Shown here: positions 50,850-59,191 of the stretch, piece by piece | Layout: the number at the start of each line of letters is the position of its first letter | Numbering within the stretch: the stretch's first letter is position 1 | Source of the DNA: Mycobacterium sp. AZCC_0083 | Lineage (GTDB): Bacteria; Actinomycetota; Actinomycetes; Mycobacteriales; Mycobacteriaceae | Assembly (NCBI RefSeq): GCF_014202335.1 | Contig: NZ_JACHGP010000010.1 | Location: 304,272 to 368,271, forward strand | Direction of reading: 5' to 3' | Length of the DNA: 64,000 nucleotides | Position numbers and translations under genes: made by a program | The notes under the pieces: generated by a model | Database searches by the model: none | Told to the model about the DNA's origin: nothing | The model's input: the letters and a program-made list of their open reading frames with translations, nothing else

Positions 50850-52234
50850 ACCGGGGAGGCATGCGCGTCGTCGTCGTCGGTGCCGGTCTGGCCGGGCTGA
50901 CCGCCGCTGTCGAGTTGGCGGCGGTGGGCGCGGAGGTCACAGTGCTCGAGGCACGTGAGCGGGTAGGCGGCCGGATGCACGGTATCCCGGTGTCCGCCAG
51001 TGTCGTCGCCGATGGGGGTGCTGCCTACCTGGGGGTGCGGCATACCGAGCTGCTCGCAATGGCGCGGGAGCACGGACTCGGCCTGGCCTCCACGGTGATG
51101 GAGGGGGATAGCACATTCCTGGTATCGGATGAGCGGACGACGACTGCGACCCGGGTCCCCCCGCTGGCCGCGGTCGCACTCGGCGATCTGTTCGATCGGC
51201 TCGAAGAACTGGTCGCGCAGGTGCGGCCGGACGCGCCGTGGGAGAGCCCGCGCGCGGAGTATCTCGACCAGCTGACGGCCGCGCAGTGGCTTGCCGACGA
51301 GGTCGAACATCCGGACGCGCGGACCTTCTTCCCGCTGTTCATCGGTGAAATGATGGCGGCCGATCCGGCGGCAATCTCTGTTCTGCACATGGCCTTCTAT
51401 CTGCGTTCTGGCGGAGGGATCCGCTACCTCAACGCCTTCGAGGGCGGGGCTCAGCAGTGGCGGATCGATGGTGGCGCGCATCTGCTATGCGAGGCGCTTG
51501 CTGATCGGCTCGGCGAGCGAGTGCGGTTGGGCCATCCCGTTTCTGCGATCGATCAGGACGCCGACGAGGTCGTGGTGCATTGCGTTTCGTCCGTCGATGG
51601 CAGACGTTCCGAGTACCGGGCCGACCAGGTCGTCGTCGCCATACCGCCGCTGTTGGCGCAGCGGATCGAGTTCCGGCCCGCATTGGCCGCGCCGCGGGCG
51701 ACGGCGGCCACCGGCCGCGGTTGCGCGGTCAAAGTACATCTGAGTTATCCGGCTCCGATCTGGCGTGAGCAGGGCTTGTCCGGGTGGTCGGTGAGCGCGC
51801 ACGGACCGCTGCTGTCTACGGTCGATGATTCTCCGCCAGATGAATCTGCCGGCATACTAACGGGATTCGTCACCGGCGCAGCGGCATCGGCCTTCAGCGC
51901 GCTGTCGTCGGACGAGCAGCGGGAAGCGGCACTCGCCCACACCGGGCGGCTCTTTCCGCAGTTGCCGCCGCCGACGCAATGCTCGGTGACCGACTGGCCT
52001 GCGGAGACGTACAGCAGGGGATGTTATGCCGCCCTGTTCGGCCCAGGCGACTGGTTGCGGCTCGGGCCGACACTGACCGAACCTCATGGGCGAGTCCACT
52101 GGGCAGGCACCGAAACCAGCTTGGAGTTCTTCGGGCTGATGGAGGGTGCGATCAGGTCGGGCAAACGCGTCGCGACCGAATTGATCCACGGCGCTGAACC
52201 GGCGACCGTTACGGGAAAGGTTATGGCGCAATGA
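50846..52234 (+). CDS. Flavin-dependent amine oxidase (MAO/desaturase type)
   Basis: A 462-residue flavoprotein. The FAD dinucleotide motif VVVVGAGLAGLTAAVELA sits at the N terminus, followed by EARERVGGRMHG. The C-terminal FAD segment is GRVHWAGTETSLEFFGLMEGAIRSGKRVA, as in monoamine-oxidase-like enzymes. It might oxidise the carrier-bound or free amino acid, for example to an imine or enamine. Start overlaps the carrier stop, and its own stop overlaps the radical SAM start by 4 bp. Confidence 0.85.
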   Translation: MNRGGMRVVVVGAGLAGLTAAVELAAVGAEVTVLEARERVGGRMHGIPVSASVVADGGAAYLGVRHTELLAMAREHGLGLASTVMEGDSTFLVSDERTTTATRVPPLAAVALGDLFDRLEELVAQVRPDAPWESPRAEYLDQLTAAQWLADEVEHPDARTFFPLFIGEMMAADPAAISVLHMAFYLRSGGGIRYLNAFEGGAQQWRIDGGAHLLCEALADRLGERVRLGHPVSAIDQDADEVVVHCVSSVDGRRSEYRADQVVVAIPPLLAQRIEFRPALAAPRATAATGRGCAVKVHLSYPAPIWREQGLSGWSVSAHGPLLSTVDDSPPDESAGILTGFVTGAAASAFSALSSDEQREAALAHTGRLFPQLPPPTQCSVTDWPAETYSRGCYAALFGPGDWLRLGPTLTEPHGRVHWAGTETSLEFFGLMEGAIRSGKRVATELIHGAEPATVTGKVMAQ

Positions 52235-53703
52235 CATTACTCACGGAGTTCACCGAATCGGCAAGTACCGGCTTCACCGCCGCAATCGATCAGCCGTACA
52301 CCTATGTGCGCAAGGAGTTGTCCGAACCGGATTGGCGTCGTTACCCGGGATGGGCGACGGTCACGGAGTCCGAATGGCGGGACGCGCAATGGCAGCGAGC
52401 GCACTCCGTCAAGAACATAGCGCAGCTGCGCGCGGTGACAGGGGACCTGCTCGACGAGCGGTTCTACATCGACCTGGCAGCCGATCAGCAGCAGCGCGCC
52501 ACCATGTCGATGCTGCTGCCGCCGCAGATGCTGAACACCATGGCGCCCAACTGCGCGCTGGAACGCCGAACATACACCGAGGCCTTCTATGCCGATCCGA
52601 TCCGGCGTTACATGCTGCCACTGCTCAGCGATCGCGAGCCGGAATGGGGCTCACATCCTTTCGCCGAGCGAGACTCGTTGCACGAGAGCGACATGTGGGT
52701 GGTGGAGGGGCTGACCCATCGATACCCGACCAAGGTCCTCGCCGAAATGCTCTCGACCTGCCCACAATATTGCGGGCACTGCACGCGGATGGATCTGATC
52801 GGCAATTCCACACCAACGATCAGCAAGAACAGGCTGACCCTGCAGCCGGCCGACCGGCAGGACCGAATGCTGGACTACCTGCGCGTCACACCGACGGTGC
52901 GTGATGTCGTGGTGTCCGGCGGGGATGTGGCCAACGTTCCCTGGCCGCGGCTGGAATCGTTCGTCATGCAGTTGCTCGAGATTGACACCATCCGCGATAT
53001 CCGCTTGGCGACGAAGGCGCTGGCCGCGCTGCCGCAACACTGGTTGCAAGTGAAGGTCATTGACGGAGTCAATCGCTTGGCACACATCGCCGCTGCCCGC
53101 GGCGTCAACCTGGCACTGCACACCCACATCAACCACGTGCAGTCGGTGACTCCACTGGTCGCGGCGGCGACGCGGGCACTGATTGACGCTGGGCTGCGAG
53201 ACGTTCGCAACCAGGGGGTGTTGATGCGCGGGGTGAACGCCACCGCCGACGACCTGCTCGACCTCTGCTTCGCGCTGCAGGGCGAAGCAAACATTTTGCC
53301 GTACTACTTCTACATGTGCGACATGATCCCGCACGCCGAACACTGGCGGACCTCACTGTGGGAAGCGCAACAGTTGCAGTTGGCGATCATGGGTTATCTG
53401 CCCGGCTTCGCGACGCCGCGGATCGTTTGCGACGTTCCCTATGTCGGTAAGCGGTGGGTTCATCAAGTCGTGCAATACGACCGGAACCTCGGCATCTCAT
53501 ACTGGACGAAGAATTACCGCACCGGCTTGGATCTAACGGATGTCGATGCCTTGAACCGCGTCTACCCGTTCTACGACCCGATCGACAGTCTGCCGGCGTT
53601 CGGGCAGGCATGGTGGCGGGAGAATTGCAGTCGCCCATGTGGCACAGCACTTTCGGTGGATTACGACTCGGTCGTGCCCGCCTCGGACGACGGCGGATCT
53701 TGA
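52231..53703 (+). CDS. KamA-like radical SAM aminomutase
   Basis: A 490-residue KamA-family protein. The [4Fe-4S] motif is STCPQYCGHCTRMD (Cys ~177, 181, 184), with SGGD near 229-232. By comparison with lysine 2,3-aminomutase, YMCDMIPHAEHWRTS keeps the first lysine-specific Asp (~364) and CDVPYVGK keeps the second Asp (~401) and the PLP Lys (~407). The glycine-rich PGGGGK loop is altered and one residue shorter. It likely makes beta-lysine from lysine by a 2,3-amino shift, or does the same on a close analogue. Overlaps the amine oxidase gene. Confidence 0.85.
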   Translation: MTLLTEFTESASTGFTAAIDQPYTYVRKELSEPDWRRYPGWATVTESEWRDAQWQRAHSVKNIAQLRAVTGDLLDERFYIDLAADQQQRATMSMLLPPQMLNTMAPNCALERRTYTEAFYADPIRRYMLPLLSDREPEWGSHPFAERDSLHESDMWVVEGLTHRYPTKVLAEMLSTCPQYCGHCTRMDLIGNSTPTISKNRLTLQPADRQDRMLDYLRVTPTVRDVVVSGGDVANVPWPRLESFVMQLLEIDTIRDIRLATKALAALPQHWLQVKVIDGVNRLAHIAAARGVNLALHTHINHVQSVTPLVAAATRALIDAGLRDVRNQGVLMRGVNATADDLLDLCFALQGEANILPYYFYMCDMIPHAEHWRTSLWEAQQLQLAIMGYLPGFATPRIVCDVPYVGKRWVHQVVQYDRNLGISYWTKNYRTGLDLTDVDALNRVYPFYDPIDSLPAFGQAWWRENCSRPCGTALSVDYDSVVPASDDGGS

Positions 53704-53825
53704 CCAGAAGTCGCCGATTTCTGCGCAACGGGAATTACCCGCCTAACACGGGGCATGCCAGGAACGGCAAGCCTTAGAAAGGGGACGAGCGGGGAAATGG
53801 AAGCTACGTATGGCGACCCAGAAAG

Positions 53826-54683
53826 ATGCGCGAGATGACCGTCGAACTGGCACCGATCACGGACGTAGACGTGGCTGCGGTAGCGGACTTCCTGAACGCC
53901 AACCACAATGACCGAGTTCCGTGGGCTGCATCATGCTCGGCGGTGCCATGGACCGTGGATGCACCCAATCACGGATTCATGCTCCGGGACGGGCAGCGTG
54001 TCGTCGGCACACTATTGGCTCTCTACTCCGAGCGGCTGATGGCAGGGCGGGTGGAGCGGTTCTGCAACATGGGATCGTGGTGCGTGCTGCCCAGCTACCG
54101 GTCCCGGAGCATCTTGCTGGTCAAGGCGTTGCTGGCGCAGGAGGGCTACCACTTCACAGTCCTGTCGCCCGACGAGGGACCGCAGGAGATCCTCGCCTGG
54201 CTCAGGTTCCGTTTGCTGGACACGTCTGCGGCGCTCGTTCCCAACCTGCCGTGGCCTACTCTGCCGGGCCGAACGAGGATCAGTGCCAAACCGGACGTCA
54301 TCGAAAGGACGCTCGCCGAGCCGGAGCTAGAGCTCTACCGCGACCACGCACGAGCGCTCGCAGCGCATCACCTGGTGCTAATCCGTGGCCAGGAGTCCTG
54401 CTATGTCATGTACCGGAAGTTTCGGTACAAGGGTGCGCCGGTGTTCGCCATCATCCTTCACGTCAGCAATCCTGACTTGTTCCATCGTGCCTTGATCCCG
54501 TTGACCCGCCATCTGTTGGTTCGTCATGGGCTAGTGGCAACCCTGGCCGAGCTACGGATCATCGAGCACGAGCCACGTCTGTCGTTCAAGCTGAACAACT
54601 GGCCCAAGATGTACCGCAGTGCCAGCCTGGAACCCCGGCAGATCGACTACCTCTACAGCGAGCTCGTGTGTGTGCCTTGGTAG
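53826..54683 (+). CDS. GNAT-like acyltransferase
   Basis: A 285-residue protein. The N-terminal ELAPITDVDVAAVADFLNANHNDRV and central VVGTLLALYSERLMAGRVERFCNMGSWCVLPSYRSRSILLVKALLA fit a GNAT fold, the latter segment near the acyl-CoA-binding beta-bulge and R/Q-x-x-G/A-like site. A further C-terminal ~130 residues are unassigned. In context it could acylate the amino acid or transfer the carrier-bound aminoacyl group to an amine. Note no CoA-loop consensus is perfectly matched. Confidence 0.65.
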   Translation: MREMTVELAPITDVDVAAVADFLNANHNDRVPWAASCSAVPWTVDAPNHGFMLRDGQRVVGTLLALYSERLMAGRVERFCNMGSWCVLPSYRSRSILLVKALLAQEGYHFTVLSPDEGPQEILAWLRFRLLDTSAALVPNLPWPTLPGRTRISAKPDVIERTLAEPELELYRDHARALAAHHLVLIRGQESCYVMYRKFRYKGAPVFAIILHVSNPDLFHRALIPLTRHLLVRHGLVATLAELRIIEHEPRLSFKLNNWPKMYRSASLEPRQIDYLYSELVCVPW

Positions 54684-54758
54684 CCGTGCAGCGCACATTC
54701 AACCCGAGGAGCATACGACCAAGCGAAAGTTGCACGGCGAGAAAGGAATTCGATCAAC

Positions 54759-54908
54759 ATGATGGCGATGGTGGTAGGCGCGATAGTAATGCTCATCGCT
54801 GCGGTGATAGCCGTGTTTCTGATTCTCGTGGCCATCAACATTGCGCTTTTCCTTAAGCTCCGATCGGCAATCCCGCAAGAGCCCTTTTCGAACTCCGAGC
54901 ACGTATAG
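54759..54908 (+). CDS. Small single-span membrane protein
   Basis: A 49-residue protein missed by length-limited gene calling. An AAAGGAA ribosome-binding site is 10 bp from the ATG, followed by two Met codons. One long hydrophobic helix (VVGAIVMLIAAVIAVFLILVAINIALFL) and a short charged tail (KLRSAIPQEPFSNSEHV) make up the rest. Its place between the GNAT-like and GH39-like genes suggests a role in the glycan machinery, perhaps stabilising a complex. Confidence 0.65.
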   Translation: MMAMVVGAIVMLIAAVIAVFLILVAINIALFLKLRSAIPQEPFSNSEHV

Positions 54909-54982
54909 AGCGGGCATGGATTCGCGATGACCCCCTACTGTCGTCGGCGCCGGCCAGCGGTAGGCCGTGGGAATGCGGGGCC

Positions 54983-56317
54983 ATGGCGCGCCATATCCGG
55001 CTAAGGCAGGACGCCCGAAAGGCGAACCGCCGGTGGGTCACCGTAGGGGCGGCCATCGTGGTGGCCGTGACGGCGTTGGCTCTGGCGATTTGCGTTCGAT
55101 CCCCTGTGCCTCCCGCTTCCGACGGCCACGGCGATGCCGACTGGCCCGGCTGGGGGTTCACTCACACACAGTTCAGCGCCGACCAGGGAGAGCCCGCAGC
55201 TGTTGCCACGGCCGAGGGGGCGATCAAGTCGGTGCCGATGGTGCAGGCCCAGGCGATCATGGGTTGGGGGGTGGACAACCCCGAGCCCTCGCCCGGCCTG
55301 TACGACTTCCGCAGCCTCGACCGTCGGATGGACTTCATTCGCCGCAGCGGCGGCGTTCCAGTGATCGTCTTGTGCTGCGCCCCAGACTGGATGAAGGGCG
55401 GCGCGGCGGGGGAGACCGACTGGAACCGCTTGGAAGATGCGCCGCTGCCCGAACACTACGCGGATTTCGCCGCGCTGAGTGCCGCAGTCGCCGGGCGCTA
55501 TCCCTACGTTCGCCATTTCCTCGTCTGGAACGAGTTCAAGGGGTTCTTCGACAACGAGCTCAATCGGTGGGATGCAAAGGAATACGTCGACCTCTACAAC
55601 GCCGTCTACGACGCGTTGAAGGCTGTGAGTGGGGCAAATCGGGTCGGTGGGCCCTACCTCGACTTCGCCGAACCCCACGATGCCTCCCACAGCGCGCCCG
55701 ATCTGCGCGGCTCTTGGGGAGCGGTGGACCAACGAGTCCTCGACGCCTTCGTCTATTGGGAGCGGCACCGCAAGGGCGCCGACTTCGTCGCGGTCGACGG
55801 ACACGCCACCACTGGTGACGGCGCCTCGGACGAGTTCGCCGCGTTGGAGAAGTTCGCCGCGGTCGACGCGTGGCTCCGAAAGCAGGTCAATCTGCCCATC
55901 TGGTGGGCCGAGTGGTACGTGGAGCCGACGAGTGCCGACTGGTCGCCGGAGCACCAGGTTGCGTTGCGCGTCGCCGCGATGATCGAGCTCGCGAGTACCG
56001 GAGCAGACACGGTTCTGTACTGGAGCCCGCGTCCGGACGGCGCGGATTGTGCGACCTGTCTGTGGACCGACACCCGGATGGCCGGTGGAGGCCGGCCGCT
56101 GCCCTTCCTCACTGACTTCCTCCAGCGCTTCGTCCGCGTGTTCCCGCCGGGCGTCGACCGGCAGAAGGTGCGAATTGCGGATGGGCTGCTCGCGCTTGCG
56201 TCCGAGCGGACTCTCGTGATCGTCAACACCACCAATAGGACGATCAGTGCCACCGTCGAGGGTCGGCCGATCGAGTGGTCGGGCTACGAGACGCGGTGGA
56301 TTACGGTGCAGCCGTAG
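54983..56317 (+). CDS. Membrane-anchored GH39-like glycoside hydrolase (PslG-like)
   Basis: A 444-residue protein. An N-terminal basic stretch and one membrane helix (VTVGAAIVVAVTALALAICV, residues 19-38) anchor a clan GH-A TIM barrel outside the membrane. The catalytic acid is Glu ~184 in FLVWNEFKGFF and the nucleophile Glu ~310 is in PIWWAEWYVEP. A C-terminal beta-rich extension follows. PslG, an endoglycosidase of the Pseudomonas Psl exopolysaccharide, has a similar layout. It probably trims or terminates the polymer made by the operon. Confidence 0.8.
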   Translation: MARHIRLRQDARKANRRWVTVGAAIVVAVTALALAICVRSPVPPASDGHGDADWPGWGFTHTQFSADQGEPAAVATAEGAIKSVPMVQAQAIMGWGVDNPEPSPGLYDFRSLDRRMDFIRRSGGVPVIVLCCAPDWMKGGAAGETDWNRLEDAPLPEHYADFAALSAAVAGRYPYVRHFLVWNEFKGFFDNELNRWDAKEYVDLYNAVYDALKAVSGANRVGGPYLDFAEPHDASHSAPDLRGSWGAVDQRVLDAFVYWERHRKGADFVAVDGHATTGDGASDEFAALEKFAAVDAWLRKQVNLPIWWAEWYVEPTSADWSPEHQVALRVAAMIELASTGADTVLYWSPRPDGADCATCLWTDTRMAGGGRPLPFLTDFLQRFVRVFPPGVDRQKVRIADGLLALASERTLVIVNTTNRTISATVEGRPIEWSGYETRWITVQP

Positions 56318-56494
56318 GTGCGCCAGGAGATCATGAAAATAGCTCCACTGCAGTGGATTCCGGTCGGAGGCATGGGATGCGGTCGCTTTTGCGGCCAAAT
56401 AGCGGCGACGGGGCGTCAGCAACTGAAGCGTCCGCCGCCGCAAGATTAGCTTCAACATCGGTACGGATGGCTTGACGTGTAGGTGAACATCCCG

Positions 56495-56740
56495 CGGCGA
56501 CGGTTGTCGGCACTAGCTCTCAGCGCGGCGATCGGCGGCGAAGGAACTAGTTCCTGCGGCGCGTGGGAACTAGTTCTTGCCGATGGCGGAAATGGGCCTT
56601 TCGAGTCCGGATGTCCCAACGGAGCTGGGTATCTCGATTCATCCGGACGGAAACCACCTGCACAGTGCTTGGACGGAGCACGGTATCAGCACTCGCGCGC
56701 CAGCAGCCGCACTCGCCCAACGTCATTCGACGGCGTGGGG
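56495..56740 (+). pseudogene. Remnant of a third LuxR-type regulator (C-terminal part)
   Basis: The sequence lines up with the 3-prime part of LuxR copy 2. CGGCGGCGAAGGAACTAG, the region matching the recognition helix, CACCTGCACAGTG and GCACTCGCGCGCCAGCAG can all be followed, but the frame is broken by indels and stops. The receiver part is missing or unrecognisable. It precedes element 3 as the intact copies precede elements 1 and 2. Confidence 0.7.
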
Positions 56741-56777
56741 CGATCGCAGGGACTAGTCCGAGATTTGTCTGAAGTTC

Positions 56778-56832
56778 GCTCTGATGGCTCATATACGGGT
56801 GGCTTGCAGGCACCGATAGTGAAGTGGTGTTC
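56778..56832 (+). promoter_or_regulatory. Repeated ~55-bp element, copy 3 (upstream of PGRS gene)
   Basis: Matches copy 2 at 46 of 55 positions with an identical 24-base right end. It has remained recognisable although the regulator gene before it has decayed. It lies ~114 bp upstream of the PGRS-like gene. Confidence 0.65.
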
Positions 56833-56945
56833 GGCTAACTGCAGACCGTCGCTCGGGAGCGGCGCCAGGTATTCGTGAGGTCTGAGTCAGCAAAGCGCCA
56901 TGCCTGCCGGGTGCCGACAGGCATCACTCCGAGGAGGTTCCTACC

Positions 56946-58463
56946 TTGTCCAAGCACTACGTGCGTGCGCCGCGGATGTCGGCCCGCCAATACGTCACCA
57001 CAGGTTTCACGGGAGCAGCGATGGTCGGGATCGGCGTCCTGCTGGCAGCTCCCCCTGGCACACCGGCGCCGATCACTGCGGAAGTGCAGCTGGCGTCGAC
57101 CGGTTACGCGCTGAGCCCGCCGGATCTTGATTGCGGTCCGCTTCCGGGTTGCGGCCTGTTCGGGGGCGCCGGCTCGCCGACGCCCACCGCGCTGGCCGCG
57201 GCTATCAGCCCCTCGCAACTGCCACCGCTCATCGGTCCGGGTGGCTGGCTGATCGGCGACGGCCTCGATGCAGATCCCGCCACGTGCACCGCTCCCTGCA
57301 ACGGCGGTAACGGCGGGTTGCTGTGGGGCAACGGTGGCGCCGGCGCTCTCGGTGGGAGCGGCGGCAATGCCGGTCTGCTGTTCGGCAACGGCGGTGCCGG
57401 TGGGAACGGCGTCGCTGCGGTATACGACGAGACGACGGGAGCATTGGTCTCCGCGGCTACCGCCGGCGGAAGCGGCGGCAACGCCGGTCTGTTCGGCACA
57501 GGTGGGAATGGTGGCAACGGCGGCAGTGACCTCCAGTCAGTGCTCTCGGTAGATCCGCTTGACGCCACTGGCGCCGCCGCCGGTAACGGCGGAAGGGGTG
57601 GCCTCCTCGGCGGCAACGGCGGGAGCGGCGGCCAGGGTGGCGACGCGATTTCCCTCACGGGGAACGCCACCGGCGGCGCCGCCGGGGCCGGCGGTGGAGC
57701 AGTGATCGGCGACGCCGGTGACGGCGGTGTCGGCGGGTTCGCCGAGGCCCACGACCTCGGGGGAACCGCTACCGGTGGCAACGGTGGGGCGGGCGGTCAA
57801 ACAGTCGTCGGTACCGGCGGCGACGGCGGCATGGCCGGATACGCGAGCGCCAACGGTGGCAGTGGTACTGGCGGCACTCCCGGCAACGGTGGCAGCGCAG
57901 TGCTCGTCGGCTCAGGTGGTGCTGGCGGTAGGGGCGGCGACAGTTACAACAGCCTGCCTGCCGACGATCAAGGTTCCGCCGACGTCACCGGCGTCGCCGG
58001 TGGGACGGGTGGTAGTGGCGGCCTGTTGGGCGGCAACGGCGGAACCGGGGGCGAAGGCGGCTTCGCGTTCTCCCAGAATGGGAACGCCACCGGCGGTGCC
58101 GGTGGGTCCGGCGGTGGGGCAAGCAATGGCACCGGCGGCAGTGGTGGTGTCGGCGGCGCCGGGAGCTCTGAGGGCACAGGAACCACCGCGACCGGCGGTG
58201 CCGGTGGCCACGGCACCGGAACATTCATCGGTAGCGGCGGCGCTGGCGGCGACGGCGGCAACAGCAATTCCACCAGTGGCCCATCCCAAGGTGGCGCCGG
58301 TGGCACGGGCGCTAACGGTGGCCTCGGCGGCAACGGCGGCGCAGGCGGAACTGGCGGTGACGCTACCGGCGGTGGTACCAACACCGGCGGCACCGGGGGT
58401 GCTGGCGGCGCAGGTGGCGCAGGCGGATCGTCCGGCGCCTCCGGCGACAACGGCAGCCCGTAG
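56946..58463 (+). CDS. PGRS-type Gly/Ala-rich surface protein without PE domain
   Basis: A 505-residue protein beginning at a TTG with AGGAGG 8 bp upstream. N-terminal positive residues and the hydrophobic TTGFTGAAMVGIGVLLAAPPGTPAPI form a signal sequence. A short region GPLPGCGLFGGAGSP and PLIGPGGWLIGDGLD resembles the linker of PE_PGRS proteins. It is followed by about 380 residues of GGxGG repeats typical of PGRS, with 4 Cys before the repeat. No PE (ProGlu) domain is present, so export is probably by Sec rather than ESX-5. Confidence 0.85.
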   Translation: MSKHYVRAPRMSARQYVTTGFTGAAMVGIGVLLAAPPGTPAPITAEVQLASTGYALSPPDLDCGPLPGCGLFGGAGSPTPTALAAAISPSQLPPLIGPGGWLIGDGLDADPATCTAPCNGGNGGLLWGNGGAGALGGSGGNAGLLFGNGGAGGNGVAAVYDETTGALVSAATAGGSGGNAGLFGTGGNGGNGGSDLQSVLSVDPLDATGAAAGNGGRGGLLGGNGGSGGQGGDAISLTGNATGGAAGAGGGAVIGDAGDGGVGGFAEAHDLGGTATGGNGGAGGQTVVGTGGDGGMAGYASANGGSGTGGTPGNGGSAVLVGSGGAGGRGGDSYNSLPADDQGSADVTGVAGGTGGSGGLLGGNGGTGGEGGFAFSQNGNATGGAGGSGGGASNGTGGSGGVGGAGSSEGTGTTATGGAGGHGTGTFIGSGGAGGDGGNSNSTSGPSQGGAGGTGANGGLGGNGGAGGTGGDATGGGTNTGGTGGAGGAGGAGGSSGASGDNGSP

Positions 58464-58492
58464 ACCCGACGACGCCCATCGGCAATGACACA

Positions 58493-58539
58493 GGCGGGTA
58501 CGGGCGCCGACAACGAAACAGTCGACGCCCGTACCCGCC
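58493..58539. terminator. Strong hairpin after the PGRS gene
   Basis: Fourteen-base perfect arms GGCGGGTACGGGCG and CGCCCGTACCCGCC separated by 19 bases, located 30 bp after the PGRS stop. No T-tract follows, but position and stem strength fit an intrinsic terminator. Confidence 0.75.
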
Positions 58540-58623
58540 CTATGTGGCGGCACAGTCACCCCGCGATGGGCGGATATTACCTCTCGCACAACGAAATTCG
58601 ACCTTCTCGGAAAGGTGATCTGA

Positions 58624-59181
58624 ATGCGGGCAACGCAGGATTCGACGCCAGATGTGGAAGCGGTTCACGATATGAATACATTGAATGCAATCCGGCCGGC
58701 CCCGCCAACTCAATCGCATCGGGTCTCAACGGCTGCCCTGGTGATCGCGGTGATCGCCCTTGGTGTGGCCACCTGGATGCTCGCGCAGGCACCGGCCGAA
58801 CCTTCCGTCACGATGGCTGAGCCTGCCGTCAATGCCCAGCAGTCCGATGCCGCCAAGGGGCGTGTGTGCGGCGCATTCGACATCGTGCGCAAGGCGGTGT
58901 CAAAGCAAACCAATACCGACCTGGGGCGTGATCCGACCGCGATGGAAGCGGTGGCGGCCAACGCCCGTTTGGCGACACTCGGGGGCGGCGACTATCTGCT
59001 TTCGCGCCTGGACCCGGCCACCCCACCTGAGTTGGCGGACGCGGTTCGTGCGCTCGCGAACAACTTCCAGGACATCGGGATGAACCAACTCGTCGGTGTG
59101 CCCAATACTGATCCTGCTGTGGCTGCACTGCTGGGACAAGCGCAAGCCGCCAGCGACCACATAGCACTCGTGTGCAGGTAG
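58624..59181 (+). CDS. Single-span membrane-anchored protein
   Basis: A 185-residue protein with AAAGGTGA ahead of the ATG. A cytosolic N-terminal tail (1-32) precedes one membrane helix (STAALVIAVIALGVATWMLA) and a ~130-residue helical extracellular part. That part contains CGAFDIVRKAVSKQTNTDLG and a C-terminal Cys (HIALVC), which may pair as a disulphide. This Cys-AFD pattern occurs in many mycobacterial unknowns. Function not known; in the surface locus. Confidence 0.75.
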   Translation: MRATQDSTPDVEAVHDMNTLNAIRPAPPTQSHRVSTAALVIAVIALGVATWMLAQAPAEPSVTMAEPAVNAQQSDAAKGRVCGAFDIVRKAVSKQTNTDLGRDPTAMEAVAANARLATLGGGDYLLSRLDPATPPELADAVRALANNFQDIGMNQLVGVPNTDPAVAALLGQAQAASDHIALVCR

Positions 59182-59191
59182 GTACTGGTGC

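Noticed and set aside
57104..57781. Minus-strand Pro-rich frames opposite the PGRS gene
   Set aside because: Antisense of GGxGG codons automatically gives Pro/Ala-rich open frames.
57100..58440. CRISPR-like array in the PGRS region
   Set aside because: The repeats are short in-frame GGCGGC-type codons without uniform spacers; they are protein repeats.
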